Assembly: GCA_910585575.1 (NCBI GenBank)
Contig: CAJUFS010000015.1
Coordinates: 1 to 49,666 of the forward strand
Reading direction: 5' to 3'
Origin: an uncultured Adlercreutzia sp.
GTDB lineage: Bacteria; Actinomycetota; Coriobacteriia; Coriobacteriales; Eggerthellaceae
Length of the DNA stretch: 49,666 bases
A program made the translations under genes and the position numbers. Positions 1 through 7,221 of this stretch are shown in pieces. How positions within the stretch are numbered: the stretch's first letter is position 1; each line of letters begins with the position of its first letter. The notes beneath the pieces are model-generated. The model ran no database searches, was not told the origin of the DNA, and saw only the letters and a program-made list of their open reading frames with translations.

Positions 1-48
1 TCTACACTATAGCCTACACTCTTTCCCTACACGACGCTCTTCCGATCT
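1..48 (+). other. Illumina sequencing adapter (contamination)
   Basis: Bases 1-7 match the end of the Illumina P5 arm. Bases 8-15 (TATAGCCT) are an i5 index known as D501. Bases 16-48 are the complete 33-nt read-1 primer ending in GCTCTTCCGATCT. None of this is genomic; true sequence begins at about base 49. Read on the minus strand, the adapter adds the residues GRASCRERV to the neighbouring protein, a known artefact of untrimmed assemblies. Confidence 0.98.
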
Positions 49-562
49 GCGAGAACTGCGGCGCAGGGTTGGAGAAGGCCGCCGTGAAGTACGCCATGGG
101 CCCCAGCAGCTTCTTCGCGGCCACGGCCCCTTCCATGATGGTGGCATCGTAGCCAGCGCCGGCCATGAGCGAGAAACCGTAGGTACGCCCGTCCTCCAAT
201 GAGATTTCGCCCAGGTCGAAATCCATGAGCCGTTCTTCGCGCATCATCTTCGCCAAAGCATGGGGCTCGGCCGGAGAGGCCAGGTTCGAGGCCAGCAAGT
301 TGGCGGTGCCGGCGGGGAAGGGAAGGACGGGGATGCCGGTTTCGGCCAGCACGTAGGCAACCGAGGCCACGGTGCCGTCTCCGCCGGCGGCCACAACGGC
401 GTCGAAGTGCTCGGCGTCGTGGAGGAAGGTGCGCAGGTCGGTAGCGCCCCCTGTGGAGCGCACCACGATCTCGTCACCGTCGCGGTTGAAGGAGCGCATG
501 AAGTCGTAAATCGCTCCATCGCCGAAGCCCGATGACAGATTATTAATGATGAGCAGTTTCAC
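49..562 (-). CDS. Diacylglycerol/lipid kinase (DAGK catalytic domain), 3' end missing
   Basis: This is a fragment of a YegS/DgkB-type lipid kinase, which phosphorylates a lipid hydroxyl (diacylglycerol or similar) at the cytoplasmic membrane. About 171 residues remain. They carry the nucleotide-binding AAGGDGTV motif, then PFPAGTANLLASNL, which matches the conserved PxGTxN(D/L) segment, and the Gly-rich FSLMAGAGYDA strand of the catalytic domain. I chose the GTG at 560-562 because AAAGGA lies 6-7 nt upstream; an in-frame ATG at 584-586 lacks a good ribosome site. The C-terminal half is lost: the reading frame runs into adapter at base 48, so the apparent stop near base 14 is artificial. It is divergent from the RNase D gene. 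The family call is firm, but the exact substrate cannot be judged. Confidence 0.9.
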
Positions 563-628
563 AGAATTCCTTTCCCTTGTTATCATGGGATGGTACTACA
601 ACCGAACTTATTCCAGAGAAGGACGACG

Positions 629-1780
629 GTGGAATACATTTCGAACCAAGAAAACCTCGATGCTTTTGTGCGGCGCGCGACTTCGTCCTCGGTGCTGGCC
701 ATTGATACCGAGTTCCTGCGGGAGAAGACATATTACGCGAAGCTGTGCCTGCTGCAGCTGGCTACCGACACCGAAGTGGCTATCGTCGATCCCTTTGCCG
801 TTGACGACCTTATGGTCATCGTTCCTTTGCTGGAAGACCCGTCCATCATGAAGCTCTTCCACGCGGGTCATCAAGACCTCGAGATCCTTCATCGCGAATT
901 GGGCGTGCTGCCCGCGCCATTGTTCGACACCCAGGTAGCGGCGGCGCTGCTGGGTCACACGCTGCAGATTGGCTATGGGCCGCTCGTGCACAGCCTCTGC
1001 GGCGTGGCCCTTAAGAAAAGCGATTCGTTTACCGATTGGTCGCGGCGTCCCCTGTCGGCCTCTCAGCTTGATTACGCGGCCGACGACGTGGTGTACCTGC
1101 CGCGCATGTACCGCATTATGGTGGAGCGGCTCGAGGCAAAAGGGCGCTTGGCCTGGCTCGACAACGACTTTGCCGCCATGGCCGACCCGGCGAACTACGT
1201 GATCGATGTGCGTCAGCGCTTCAAGCGTCTCAAGCGCGTGGGGCAGCTGAGCCGCCGGCAGCTTTCAGCGGCACGCGAAGTGGCCACGTGGCGCGAGGTG
1301 ACCGCCCAGCAGCGCGATCTGCCGCGCAAGTGGATTCTCACTGACGAGCAGATGGTAGAGGCGTGCCGCCGTGAAGCGCGCACCATCGACGAGCTGTTCA
1401 TGGTGCGCGGGGTGCGCGAGCGCTTGAGCACACGAGACGCGCGGGCCGTCGTTGCCGAAATCGTCACGGGCCTCGACCTTCCGGCCGATCAGTGGCCCGA
1501 GCTCGACAAGGCGCTCAAAAGCGAGCCGAACGTCGATGCCCAGGTCGATCTTATGGAGGCGCTGGTGCGCCAGCGCGCCAAGGAAAACGATATCGCGATG
1601 CAGACGTTGGCCGGACGCAGCGAACTTTCCCTGGTGGCCCGGGGCTACACCGATCAGGCCGACGTGCTGAAGGGGTGGCGCCGCGCCATGGTGGGGGAGG
1701 AGCTGCTGGAGCTGCTGGCCGGGCGGCTCGCTCTGTCTCTGGGGCCCGACGGCTTGGTAGTTTCTCCCATCGCTCGCTAA
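629..1780 (+). CDS. rnd: Ribonuclease D
   Basis: This is a 383-residue 3'-5' exoribonuclease of the DEDDy family, which trims tRNA and other small-RNA 3' ends. The four acidic residues are visible: DTEF near residues 26-29, FHAGHQDLEIL near 82-92, and YAADDVVYLPRMY with the Tyr and Asp of ExoIII. An HRDC-like helical region follows (ARE-VATWREVTAQQRDLPRKWILTDEQM). The length fits the family. I prefer the GTG at 629 because AGAAGGA sits 6 nt upstream; the in-frame ATG at 590 would add 13 residues but has no ribosome site. It stands alone: the next gene has its own -10-like sequence. Confidence 0.93.
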   Translation: MEYISNQENLDAFVRRATSSSVLAIDTEFLREKTYYAKLCLLQLATDTEVAIVDPFAVDDLMVIVPLLEDPSIMKLFHAGHQDLEILHRELGVLPAPLFDTQVAAALLGHTLQIGYGPLVHSLCGVALKKSDSFTDWSRRPLSASQLDYAADDVVYLPRMYRIMVERLEAKGRLAWLDNDFAAMADPANYVIDVRQRFKRLKRVGQLSRRQLSAAREVATWREVTAQQRDLPRKWILTDEQMVEACRREARTIDELFMVRGVRERLSTRDARAVVAEIVTGLDLPADQWPELDKALKSEPNVDAQVDLMEALVRQRAKENDIAMQTLAGRSELSLVARGYTDQADVLKGWRRAMVGEELLELLAGRLALSLGPDGLVVSPIAR

Positions 1781-1856
1781 AGGTTTGTGAAGCGGTGCGG
1801 GTTACGTATCTTTCACGTATTCGCCCAAGGGCTGGCTCGTCCTTCGAACACTTGTT

Positions 1857-1894
1857 TATAATGGCTCCCAAATTAGAGCACGGTATGTGAGGAG
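1857..1894 (+). promoter_or_regulatory. Candidate -10 box and ribosome site for the metallopeptidase gene
   Basis: A perfect TATAAT lies at 1857-1862, preceded by TG at 1853-1854 (two bases from the hexamer, one more than a canonical extended -10). No convincing -35 is seen. A strong ribosome site, TGAGGAG at 1888-1894, precedes the ATG at 1903. Confidence 0.5.
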
Positions 1895-1902
1895 TACAGC
1901 AT

Positions 1903-2568
1903 ATGATCAGTAACAGCTACTTGATGCTCATCGTGGTCACCTTGATCATCGGCATGGGCGCCCAGTGGTACGTCAACCACAAACTGAAAACCTACAGCCA
2001 CGTGGCCAATTCCACGGGCATTACCGGAGCCGAGGCGGCCCGCCAAATGCTTGCCTATTACGGCATCACCAACGTGCAGATTTTCCGTGGCGGCCCGGGG
2101 CAGGATTACTTCGACCCGCGCAGCAACTCGGTCACCCTTTCGCCCGAGGCCTATGACGGGCGCACCATTACGGCCACGGCCACGGCGTGCCACGAGGTGG
2201 GCCATGCCTGCCAGTACGCCCAGGACTACACGCCCATGAAAATCCGCGGGGCCATCGTGCCGGCGGTCAACTTGGCCTCCAACGCTTGGATGTTCCTGCT
2301 GCTGGCGGGCATTGTGCTGAATTTGGCGGGCCTTACTACCTTGGCCATTGTCATGTACGCCGTGGTGGTGCTCTTCCAGCTCGTTACGCTGCCGGTGGAG
2401 TTCAACGCCTCTCAGCGCGCTATGGCCTATATGGGTCAAATCGGCCTGCCGGCCCAGGAGCGCAAAGGCGCCTTCGACGTACTGCGGGCCTGCGCCTTCA
2501 CTTATCTGGCGGCAGCGCTTACCTCTATCCTGCAGCTGCTGTGGCTGCTCGGCCAGCGTCAGGAGTAA
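1903..2568 (+). CDS. YugP-type zinc metallopeptidase (membrane)
   Basis: A 221-residue membrane protein of the neutral zinc metallopeptidase family Zn_peptidase_2 (YugP-like). It has an N-terminal membrane segment (about residues 3-19), then a soluble domain with the zinc motif CHEVGH near residue 95, where both His bind zinc and Glu is catalytic. Two or three hydrophobic segments follow (about 120-165 and 200-217), with PVEFNAS between them, a likely third ligand region. The family's substrate is not established. AGGAG eight bases before the ATG supports the start. The xseA gene begins six bases after its stop, so the two may be co-transcribed. Confidence 0.85.
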   Translation: MISNSYLMLIVVTLIIGMGAQWYVNHKLKTYSHVANSTGITGAEAARQMLAYYGITNVQIFRGGPGQDYFDPRSNSVTLSPEAYDGRTITATATACHEVGHACQYAQDYTPMKIRGAIVPAVNLASNAWMFLLLAGIVLNLAGLTTLAIVMYAVVVLFQLVTLPVEFNASQRAMAYMGQIGLPAQERKGAFDVLRACAFTYLAAALTSILQLLWLLGQRQE

Positions 2569-2574
2569 CGAGCT

Positions 2575-3969
2575 TTGACGCGCGCCGAAACCGAGTATGA
2601 AACTGCGCCTTCCGGAGGCGCTGCTGAAGGGGACGCCGAGGCGGCCCTTTCGGTTTCTGCGGCCATGGGCATGGCGAAGGACGCCCTTGAGTCCGTGGTC
2701 GTGCGCCTTGTGGGCGAAGTCTCCGAAGTGAACGACAAGCCCGGCTACAAGGCGGTGTACTTTACCGTCAAGGACGAGAAGGCGTCGCTGCCCTGCATGA
2801 TGTGGATGAACCGCTATCGTGCCGCCGGGGTGCCGCTGACGGTGGGGGCGCTGGTGGAGATGACGGGCCGCTTCTCGCTCTACGCGGCCAAGGGGCGTAT
2901 GAACTTCGACGTGTTCTCCATCGCCCTGGCCGGCGAGGGGCAGCTCCGTTTGCAAGTGGCCAATCTTGCCCGCGAGCTGGAGGCGGCCGGCCTTATGGAT
3001 GCGGCGCGCAAGCGGCCGCTGCCAGCCTATCCGCAAACCATCGGCTTGGTCACGTCACCGCGCGGGGCGGCGGTTCACGATGTGTTGCGCACGCTGCGCC
3101 GCCGCTACCCCTTGGCGCGCATCTTGTTCGCAGGCGTGCCCGTGGAAGGCCCGGGTGCGGCCAATGCTTTGGTAGACGGCTTGGCCAAAGTGGTGTTCTC
3201 GGGGGCCGAAGTGGTGCTTTTGGTGCGCGGCGGCGGCTCGTTCGAGGATCTCATGCCCTTCAACGATCGGCGCCTGGCTCGCACTATCGCCGCCTGTCCC
3301 GTGCCGGTTATTACGGGCATCGGGCATGAGCCCGACACCTCCATTGCCGACATGGTGGCCGATGTGCGCGCTTCTACGCCCACGGCCGCTGCTGAGGCCG
3401 TGGCTCCCGCTGTCGAGCAGATAACGGCGCGCCTGGATGCCCTGGCAGCGCGGCTCCATAATGCTCAGCAACGGCGTCTTGACCAATTGGGCTTGCGGCT
3501 GGAGCGGGTAGCCTCCCTGCCGGTATTCCGCGAGCCCCAGCGTCTGTTCGATGCCGAGGCGCTGGCCTTGGACGATTTGGCGGGACGCTTGACCTCGGCG
3601 TTGCCGGCAGCGCTGCGCGAGGATGGCCAGCGCCTTCAGCAAGCCCATCGCGCGCTCGAGCGCTTGGGGCCGTCACTGTGCGGCCCTGCGCGTCAGCGCA
3701 CCGCCGAGGCGCAGCGGCGCTTGCTCTACCAGGGGGAGGCGCTTCCCGAGCGCTTCCGTGCGGCAGTTGCGCTCTCTGCGGCGCGCCTGCACGATCTCTC
3801 GCCCTTGACGGTGCTCAGCCGCGGCTATGCCATTGCGCGCACCGAAGGGGGAGTGGTGGTGCGTTCGACAACGCAAGTGACCTCGGGAGACCCCTTGTCG
3901 GTAACCGTGGCCGATGGCGCCATCAAGTGCACGGTGGACGAGGTTCAGCCGGATCCTGCCCAATCGTAG
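2575..3969 (+). CDS. xseA: Exodeoxyribonuclease VII large subunit
   Basis: This is the catalytic subunit (464 residues) of exonuclease VII, which degrades single-stranded DNA to oligonucleotides in both directions and acts in mismatch repair and DNA-damage tolerance. An N-terminal OB-fold (VVRLVGEVSEVNDKPGYKAVYFTVKDEKA, about residues 42-70) is followed by the catalytic region with IGLVTSPRGAAVHDVLRTL, VLLVRGGGSFEDLMPFNDR and ITGIGHEPDTSIADMVAD. A long coiled-coil comes next, then a C-terminal SRGYAI motif. The start is a TTG at 2575, nine bases after AGGAG; the first clear ATG lies too deep, at the OB-fold edge. xseB follows 16 bases downstream, the standard pair. Confidence 0.95.
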   Translation: MTRAETEYETAPSGGAAEGDAEAALSVSAAMGMAKDALESVVVRLVGEVSEVNDKPGYKAVYFTVKDEKASLPCMMWMNRYRAAGVPLTVGALVEMTGRFSLYAAKGRMNFDVFSIALAGEGQLRLQVANLARELEAAGLMDAARKRPLPAYPQTIGLVTSPRGAAVHDVLRTLRRRYPLARILFAGVPVEGPGAANALVDGLAKVVFSGAEVVLLVRGGGSFEDLMPFNDRRLARTIAACPVPVITGIGHEPDTSIADMVADVRASTPTAAAEAVAPAVEQITARLDALAARLHNAQQRRLDQLGLRLERVASLPVFREPQRLFDAEALALDDLAGRLTSALPAALREDGQRLQQAHRALERLGPSLCGPARQRTAEAQRRLLYQGEALPERFRAAVALSAARLHDLSPLTVLSRGYAIARTEGGVVVRSTTQVTSGDPLSVTVADGAIKCTVDEVQPDPAQS

Positions 3970-3985
3970 AAGTGAAAGGATGATT

Positions 3986-4258
3986 ATGACCGAGAGTATC
4001 GAAGAGTCGACAGTCGCCTTGGTGCCCGTCGAGGAGCTCAGCTTTCGTGCGGCCCTTGACGAGTTGGAGGCCATTGTGGCTGTTTTGGAAAGCAACACGC
4101 TGGAGCTGGAAGACAGCTTGGCCCGCTATGAGCGCGGGGTGGCGCTCTTGGGTTCGCTGCAAAAGCGCCTGAACGCCGCCGAACAGCAGGTTGAGGTGCT
4201 GATGGGCGAGCTGGTGGTCGCTCCCGACGACGAGACCCAGGACACCACGCTCTCGTAA
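3986..4258 (+). CDS. xseB: Exodeoxyribonuclease VII small subunit
   Basis: A 90-residue small subunit of exonuclease VII, which wraps the coiled-coil of XseA. The core SFRAALDELEAIVAVLESNTLELEDSLARYERGVALLGSLQKRLNAAEQQVEVL is diagnostic: FEEAL-like start, LE.IV..LE, LE.SL..YE.G and L..C-like helix. I chose the ATG at 3986 because AAAGGA (3975-3980) sits five bases upstream; an ATG at 3980 overlaps that site. It lies 16 bases after xseA. A 7-bp inverted repeat (TCGGCGA, 4264-4270 and 4283-4289) follows the stop but has no U-tract. Confidence 0.93.
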   Translation: MTESIEESTVALVPVEELSFRAALDELEAIVAVLESNTLELEDSLARYERGVALLGSLQKRLNAAEQQVEVLMGELVVAPDDETQDTTLS

Positions 4259-4329
4259 CATAATCGGCGAGCGGGGCTCCATTCGCCGAAACCCCCGCGC
4301 TGCGCCCTGCTTCGCCTGCGGCTTCCTCC

Positions 4330-4360
4330 TACAATGATCTAATACTCATGATTAGGAGGT
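4330..4360 (+). promoter_or_regulatory. Candidate -10 and strong ribosome site of ackA
   Basis: TACAAT at 4330-4335 is a plausible -10, but no good -35 is seen 17 bases upstream. TAGGAGGT at 4353-4360 is a near-perfect Shine-Dalgarno and fixes the GTG start at 4367. Confidence 0.45.
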
Positions 4361-4366
4361 AAGTCA

Positions 4367-5575
4367 GTGAACGTCCTCGTCATCAATGCTGGTTCCTCGT
4401 CTTTGAAGTACCAGCTCATCAACGTCGAAACTCAAGACGTCCTCGCCAAAGGCATCTGCGAGCGTGTCGGTTCCCATGAGGCCTTCCACAAGCATGGCAT
4501 CGACGAGAACGAAGTAGTGCACGACACTCCCATGCCCGATCACAATGCCGCCATGGCGTTGGTGCTGGAGGCGCTCACCTCGGGCTCGACTAAGGCCATC
4601 GACTCTCTCGACGAGATCGACGCCATTGGCCACCGCGTTGTGCAGGGCGGCAAGTACTTCGATCGCTCGGTACTCATCGACGACGACGTCATCGCCAAAA
4701 TCGACGAGCTGGCCGAACTGGCTCCCTTGCACAACAAAGCCGCGCTTATGGGCATCGAGGCTTGCAAGCAACAGATGCCCGGCAAGCCCATGGTGGCGGT
4801 GTTCGACACCTCGTTCTTCCAGTCCATTCCGCCGAAAGCGTTTATGTACCCGCTTCCCTACGAGCTGTACGAGAAGCACGCCATTCGCAAGTACGGCGCT
4901 CACGGCACCAGCCATCGCTACATCTCCGAGCGTGCCGCCGCCTTCATGGACGAGCCGCTGGAGGATCTGAAACTCATCACCTGCCATCTGGGCAACGGCT
5001 GCTCCATTTCCGCCATCGATCACGGCGTGGCCGTGGATACGTCCATGGGTCTTACGCCGCTCGACGGCCTCATGATGGGCACGCGCTGCGGTGCCGTCGA
5101 TCCGGCCATCGTCCCCTTCATCATGGAGAAGGAGAATCTCACCACGGCCGAGGTCAACGACCTCATGAACAAGAAGAGCGGCCTGCTGGGCATCTCCGGC
5201 ATTTCAAACGACCTGCGCAGCGTGCGTCAGGCTTCGGAAGAGGGCGACGAGCGCGCCCAGCTGGCCTACGATATGTACTCGAACTCCGTGAAGAAGTACA
5301 TCGGCCAGTACATCGCCGTCATGGGCGGCGTCGACGCCATCGTGCTCACGGCTGGCGTGGGCGAGAACTGCGACAAGATGCGCCGTATGATTTTCGCCGG
5401 CTTGCAGCCCCTGGGCATCAAGATCGATCTTGAGAAGAACAAGCTGCGCGGCCACGAGCGCGAAATCTCCACCGACGATTCCGCCGTACGCATCGTGGTC
5501 ATCCCCACTAACGAAGAATATATGATCGCCCGCGATACCTACCAGCTTGTCAAAGAAGACGGTATGGGTCTTTGA
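4367..5575 (+). CDS. ackA: Acetate kinase
   Basis: A 402-residue cytoplasmic acetate kinase of the ASKHA fold. It converts acetyl phosphate plus ADP to acetate plus ATP, the last step of substrate-level phosphorylation in fermenters. Visible landmarks are MNVLVINAGSSSLKYQL at the N terminus, GHRVVQGG, VFDTSFFQSIPPKAFMYPLPYELYE, YGAHGTSHRY, THLGNG-type CHLGNGCSISAI, DTSMGLTPLDGLMMGTRCG and VLTAGVGEN. The GTG start has an excellent ribosome site. Its partner pta is not downstream in an operon but faces it from the opposite strand 436 bases away. Confidence 0.97.
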   Translation: MNVLVINAGSSSLKYQLINVETQDVLAKGICERVGSHEAFHKHGIDENEVVHDTPMPDHNAAMALVLEALTSGSTKAIDSLDEIDAIGHRVVQGGKYFDRSVLIDDDVIAKIDELAELAPLHNKAALMGIEACKQQMPGKPMVAVFDTSFFQSIPPKAFMYPLPYELYEKHAIRKYGAHGTSHRYISERAAAFMDEPLEDLKLITCHLGNGCSISAIDHGVAVDTSMGLTPLDGLMMGTRCGAVDPAIVPFIMEKENLTTAEVNDLMNKKSGLLGISGISNDLRSVRQASEEGDERAQLAYDMYSNSVKKYIGQYIAVMGGVDAIVLTAGVGENCDKMRRMIFAGLQPLGIKIDLEKNKLRGHEREISTDDSAVRIVVIPTNEEYMIARDTYQLVKEDGMGL

Positions 5576-5583
5576 TGTTCCGC

Positions 5584-5599
5584 CGTTGCTAACGCAACG
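5584..5599 (+). other. Short hairpin after the ackA stop
   Basis: CGTTGC, a TAAC loop and GCAACG form a 6-bp stem nine bases after the ackA stop codon. It has no U-tract, so it is more likely a 3'-end structure than a terminator. Confidence 0.4.
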
Positions 5600-5621
5600 A
5601 CGTTCACGCCGACGCTGCGGT

Positions 5622-5716
5622 TCCGACAGGCACCTGGCCTTGCCCCTTGTTTTCGCCACGGTGCGTACCGAAGTACGCTTGGGCGAAAGGCGGGGCAATT
5701 CCAGGCACCTGTCGGA
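5622..5716 (-). repeat. 95-nt imperfect hairpin between ackA and pta
   Basis: The arms 5622-5668 and 5673-5716 are largely complementary: TCCGACAGG pairs with CCTGTCGGA, CCTGG with CCAGG, TTGCCCC with GGGGCAA, TTTCGCC with GGCGAAA, and GCGTAC with GTACGC. The tip on the minus strand is C-UUCG-G, a very stable tetraloop. The mismatches C5631/A5707 and A5632/C5706 become G-U pairs only on the minus strand. It lies outside any gene and has no U-tract. Confidence 0.75.
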
Positions 5717-5762
5717 CCCTCGCTGATTTCCTTAGGCGAACCTAGGTTTTAATTTGCTTAAG

Positions 5763-5783
5763 AGACCCTTCGGGGTCTTTTTT
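5763..5783 (+). terminator. Rho-independent terminator of ackA
   Basis: AGACCC (5763-5768), a TTCG loop and GGGTCT (5773-5778) are followed by a run of six T (5778-5783). It is a compact intrinsic terminator reading with ackA, about 190 bases after its stop and beyond the long hairpin. Confidence 0.9.
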
Positions 5784-5801
5784 GTTGGTTGCGGAAAAGT
5801 A

Positions 5802-5961
5802 GGCCGAACGGGACCGGGGGCTCCTGCCGGGGTGTCTGAACACCAAAAGAAAAGGAGGCTCGAAGAGCCTCCAAAGTTAATGCATGAGGGAGCGCAGCGC
5901 CCGAGCCGAAGGCGAGGTAGCGAAGCGGCTCCCCGGAAGGAGCCCCCGGCCCCGTCCGACC
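5802..5961 (-). repeat. Dispersed structured element, copy 1
   Basis: About 160 nt flanked by arms 5802-5832 and 5931-5961. Of the 31 opposed positions 27 are Watson-Crick, three (5813/5950, 5807/5956, 5804/5959) are A-C or C-A that become G-U on the minus strand, and one is a mismatch. Inside are a 20-nt block at 5834-5853, a hairpin (GGAGGCTC, GAA, GAGCCTCC at 5854-5872) and a 22-nt block at 5879-5900. Both blocks are identical in copy 2 at 26521-26674. On the minus strand the inner hairpin is followed by TTTTCTTTT, so in this copy it can terminate pta. Confidence 0.85.
5843..5872 (-). terminator. Terminator of pta (inside repeat copy 1)
   Basis: Read on the minus strand, GGAGGCTC, TTC and GAGCCTCC form an 8-bp stem followed by TTTTCTTTTGG. 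It lies 140 bases past the pta stop and is part of the dispersed element. Confidence 0.8.
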
Positions 5962-6011
5962 GGACAAGCGGCACCCGCTCTCAGCAGACGCTAACAGGGC
6001 ATTGCCAGCAG

Positions 6012-7004
6012 TTACTTGTTCTGCGCCTGCACTGCCGTGATGGCCACCACGCCTACGATGTCGTCGGCCGAGCAACCGCGGGACAGGTCGTTTACCGGGG
6101 CTGCGATGCCCTGGAGGATGGGGCCGTAAGCTTCGGCGTTGGCCAGGCGCTGCACCAGCTTGTAGCCGATGTTGCCGGCGTCGATGTCGGGGAACACCAG
6201 GACGTTAGCGCGGCCGGCCACGGCGGACTCGGGGGCCTTGGCGGCGCCGATTTCCGGCACGATGGCGGCGTCCAGCTGCAGCTCGCCGTCGACCACCAGC
6301 TCGGGCGCCAGTTCTTTCACCTTCGCCGTAGCCTCCACCACCTTGTTGGCGTCGTCGTTCTTCGCGGAGCCGTAGGAGGAGTGGGAGAGCATGGCGATGA
6401 CCGGATCGGCGTCGTCGATAAGCGAGCGCCAGGCTTTCTCGGCGTTGATGGCAATTTGGGCCAGGCGATCGGCGTCGGGCTGAACCTCCAGGCCGCAGTC
6501 GCTGAACAGGAAGGTGCCGTTGTGACCCAGGTCGCAGTTAGGCACGTTCATGACGAAGAAGGAGCTGACCATCTGAGCGCCGGGGGCCGTTTTCAAGATT
6601 TGCAGGGCAGGGCGCAGCACGTCGCCGGTGGAGTGGCAGGCGCCGGATACGAGACCGTCGGCTTCGCCGTCCTTCACCATCATCATGCCGAAGTAGAGCT
6701 CATTGTCCATAAGGGCCAGGGCGTCCTCGACGGTCATGCCCTTGGCCTTGCGCAGCTCAGCCAGCTTCTCGGCGTAGCCTTCGCGCATATCGGAGGTCAA
6801 GGGGTCGATAATGCGGGCGCCTTCCAGGTTGTAGCCTGCAGCGGCAATGTCGTCCACGTTGCCGAGGATGATGAGGTCGGCCAGGTTGTCGGCGAGAATT
6901 TTCTCGGCGGCCTGAAGGGTGCGCACGTCGTTGCCCTCCGGCAGGACGATGGTCTTCTTGTCGGCTTTGGCCTGGGCGATCATGGTGTCGAGAAATGCGC
7001 TCAT
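6012..7004 (-). CDS. pta: Phosphate acetyltransferase
   Basis: A 330-residue short-form phosphotransacetylase that converts acetyl-CoA plus phosphate to acetyl phosphate plus CoA, feeding AckA. Landmarks are KKTIVLPEGNDVRTLQAA near the N terminus, the active-site region KDGEADGLVSGACHSTGDVLRPALQ, SSFFVMN, HNGTFLFSDCGLEVQPDADRLAQIA, SHSSYGSAKNDD, DGELQLDAAIVPEIGAAKAP, and the C-terminal LVFPDIDAGNIGYKLVQRL and GIAAPVNDLSRGC. GAAAGGA lies nine bases before the ATG. It converges on ackA, so each gene has its own promoter and terminator; this differs from the common pta-ackA operon. Confidence 0.97.
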   Translation of the reverse strand: MSAFLDTMIAQAKADKKTIVLPEGNDVRTLQAAEKILADNLADLIILGNVDDIAAAGYNLEGARIIDPLTSDMREGYAEKLAELRKAKGMTVEDALALMDNELYFGMMMVKDGEADGLVSGACHSTGDVLRPALQILKTAPGAQMVSSFFVMNVPNCDLGHNGTFLFSDCGLEVQPDADRLAQIAINAEKAWRSLIDDADPVIAMLSHSSYGSAKNDDANKVVEATAKVKELAPELVVDGELQLDAAIVPEIGAAKAPESAVAGRANVLVFPDIDAGNIGYKLVQRLANAEAYGPILQGIAAPVNDLSRGCSADDIVGVVAITAVQAQNK

Positions 7005-7087
7005 GCACGGGTCCTTTCTCCTTAAGCGGATGGCATGTCTTTATGATAGCGGGTGGACAACCGTCGCAAGCGGAGACATCGCCCCGT

Positions 7088-7118
7088 AGGTTCATATATT
7101 CGGTTTGTATGTGAACCT
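7088..7118. promoter_or_regulatory. Inverted repeat in the pta/glf divergent region (possible operator)
   Basis: AGGTTCATAT (7088-7097) and ATGTGAACCT (7109-7118) are inverted with one mismatch around an 11-bp spacer. The pair lies about 85 bases from the pta start and 104 bases from the glf start, so a bound dimer could act on either gene. The rest of the 217-bp gap holds TAAAAT at about 7142-7147 as a weak -10 for glf. Confidence 0.5.
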
Positions 7119-7221
7119 TCTTCATCATCAGACCTGACTCGGTAAAATATCCTTCGGATTTGAACAAGGCGGCGCCGGTAAGGCGCTGTGCTGGCAGGCT
7201 AACAACAGGGGGAGAGCCCTT

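Noticed and set aside
4264..4289. Inverted repeat TCGGCGA/TCGCCGA as terminator of xseAB
   Set aside because: A 12-nt loop and no U-tract; too weak to call a terminator.
5732..5974. Small minus-strand frame sharing a CAPSCI...FFWCSD peptide with a frame near 26.5 kb
   Set aside because: The shared peptide is the translation of the dispersed structured element, not evidence of a protein family.
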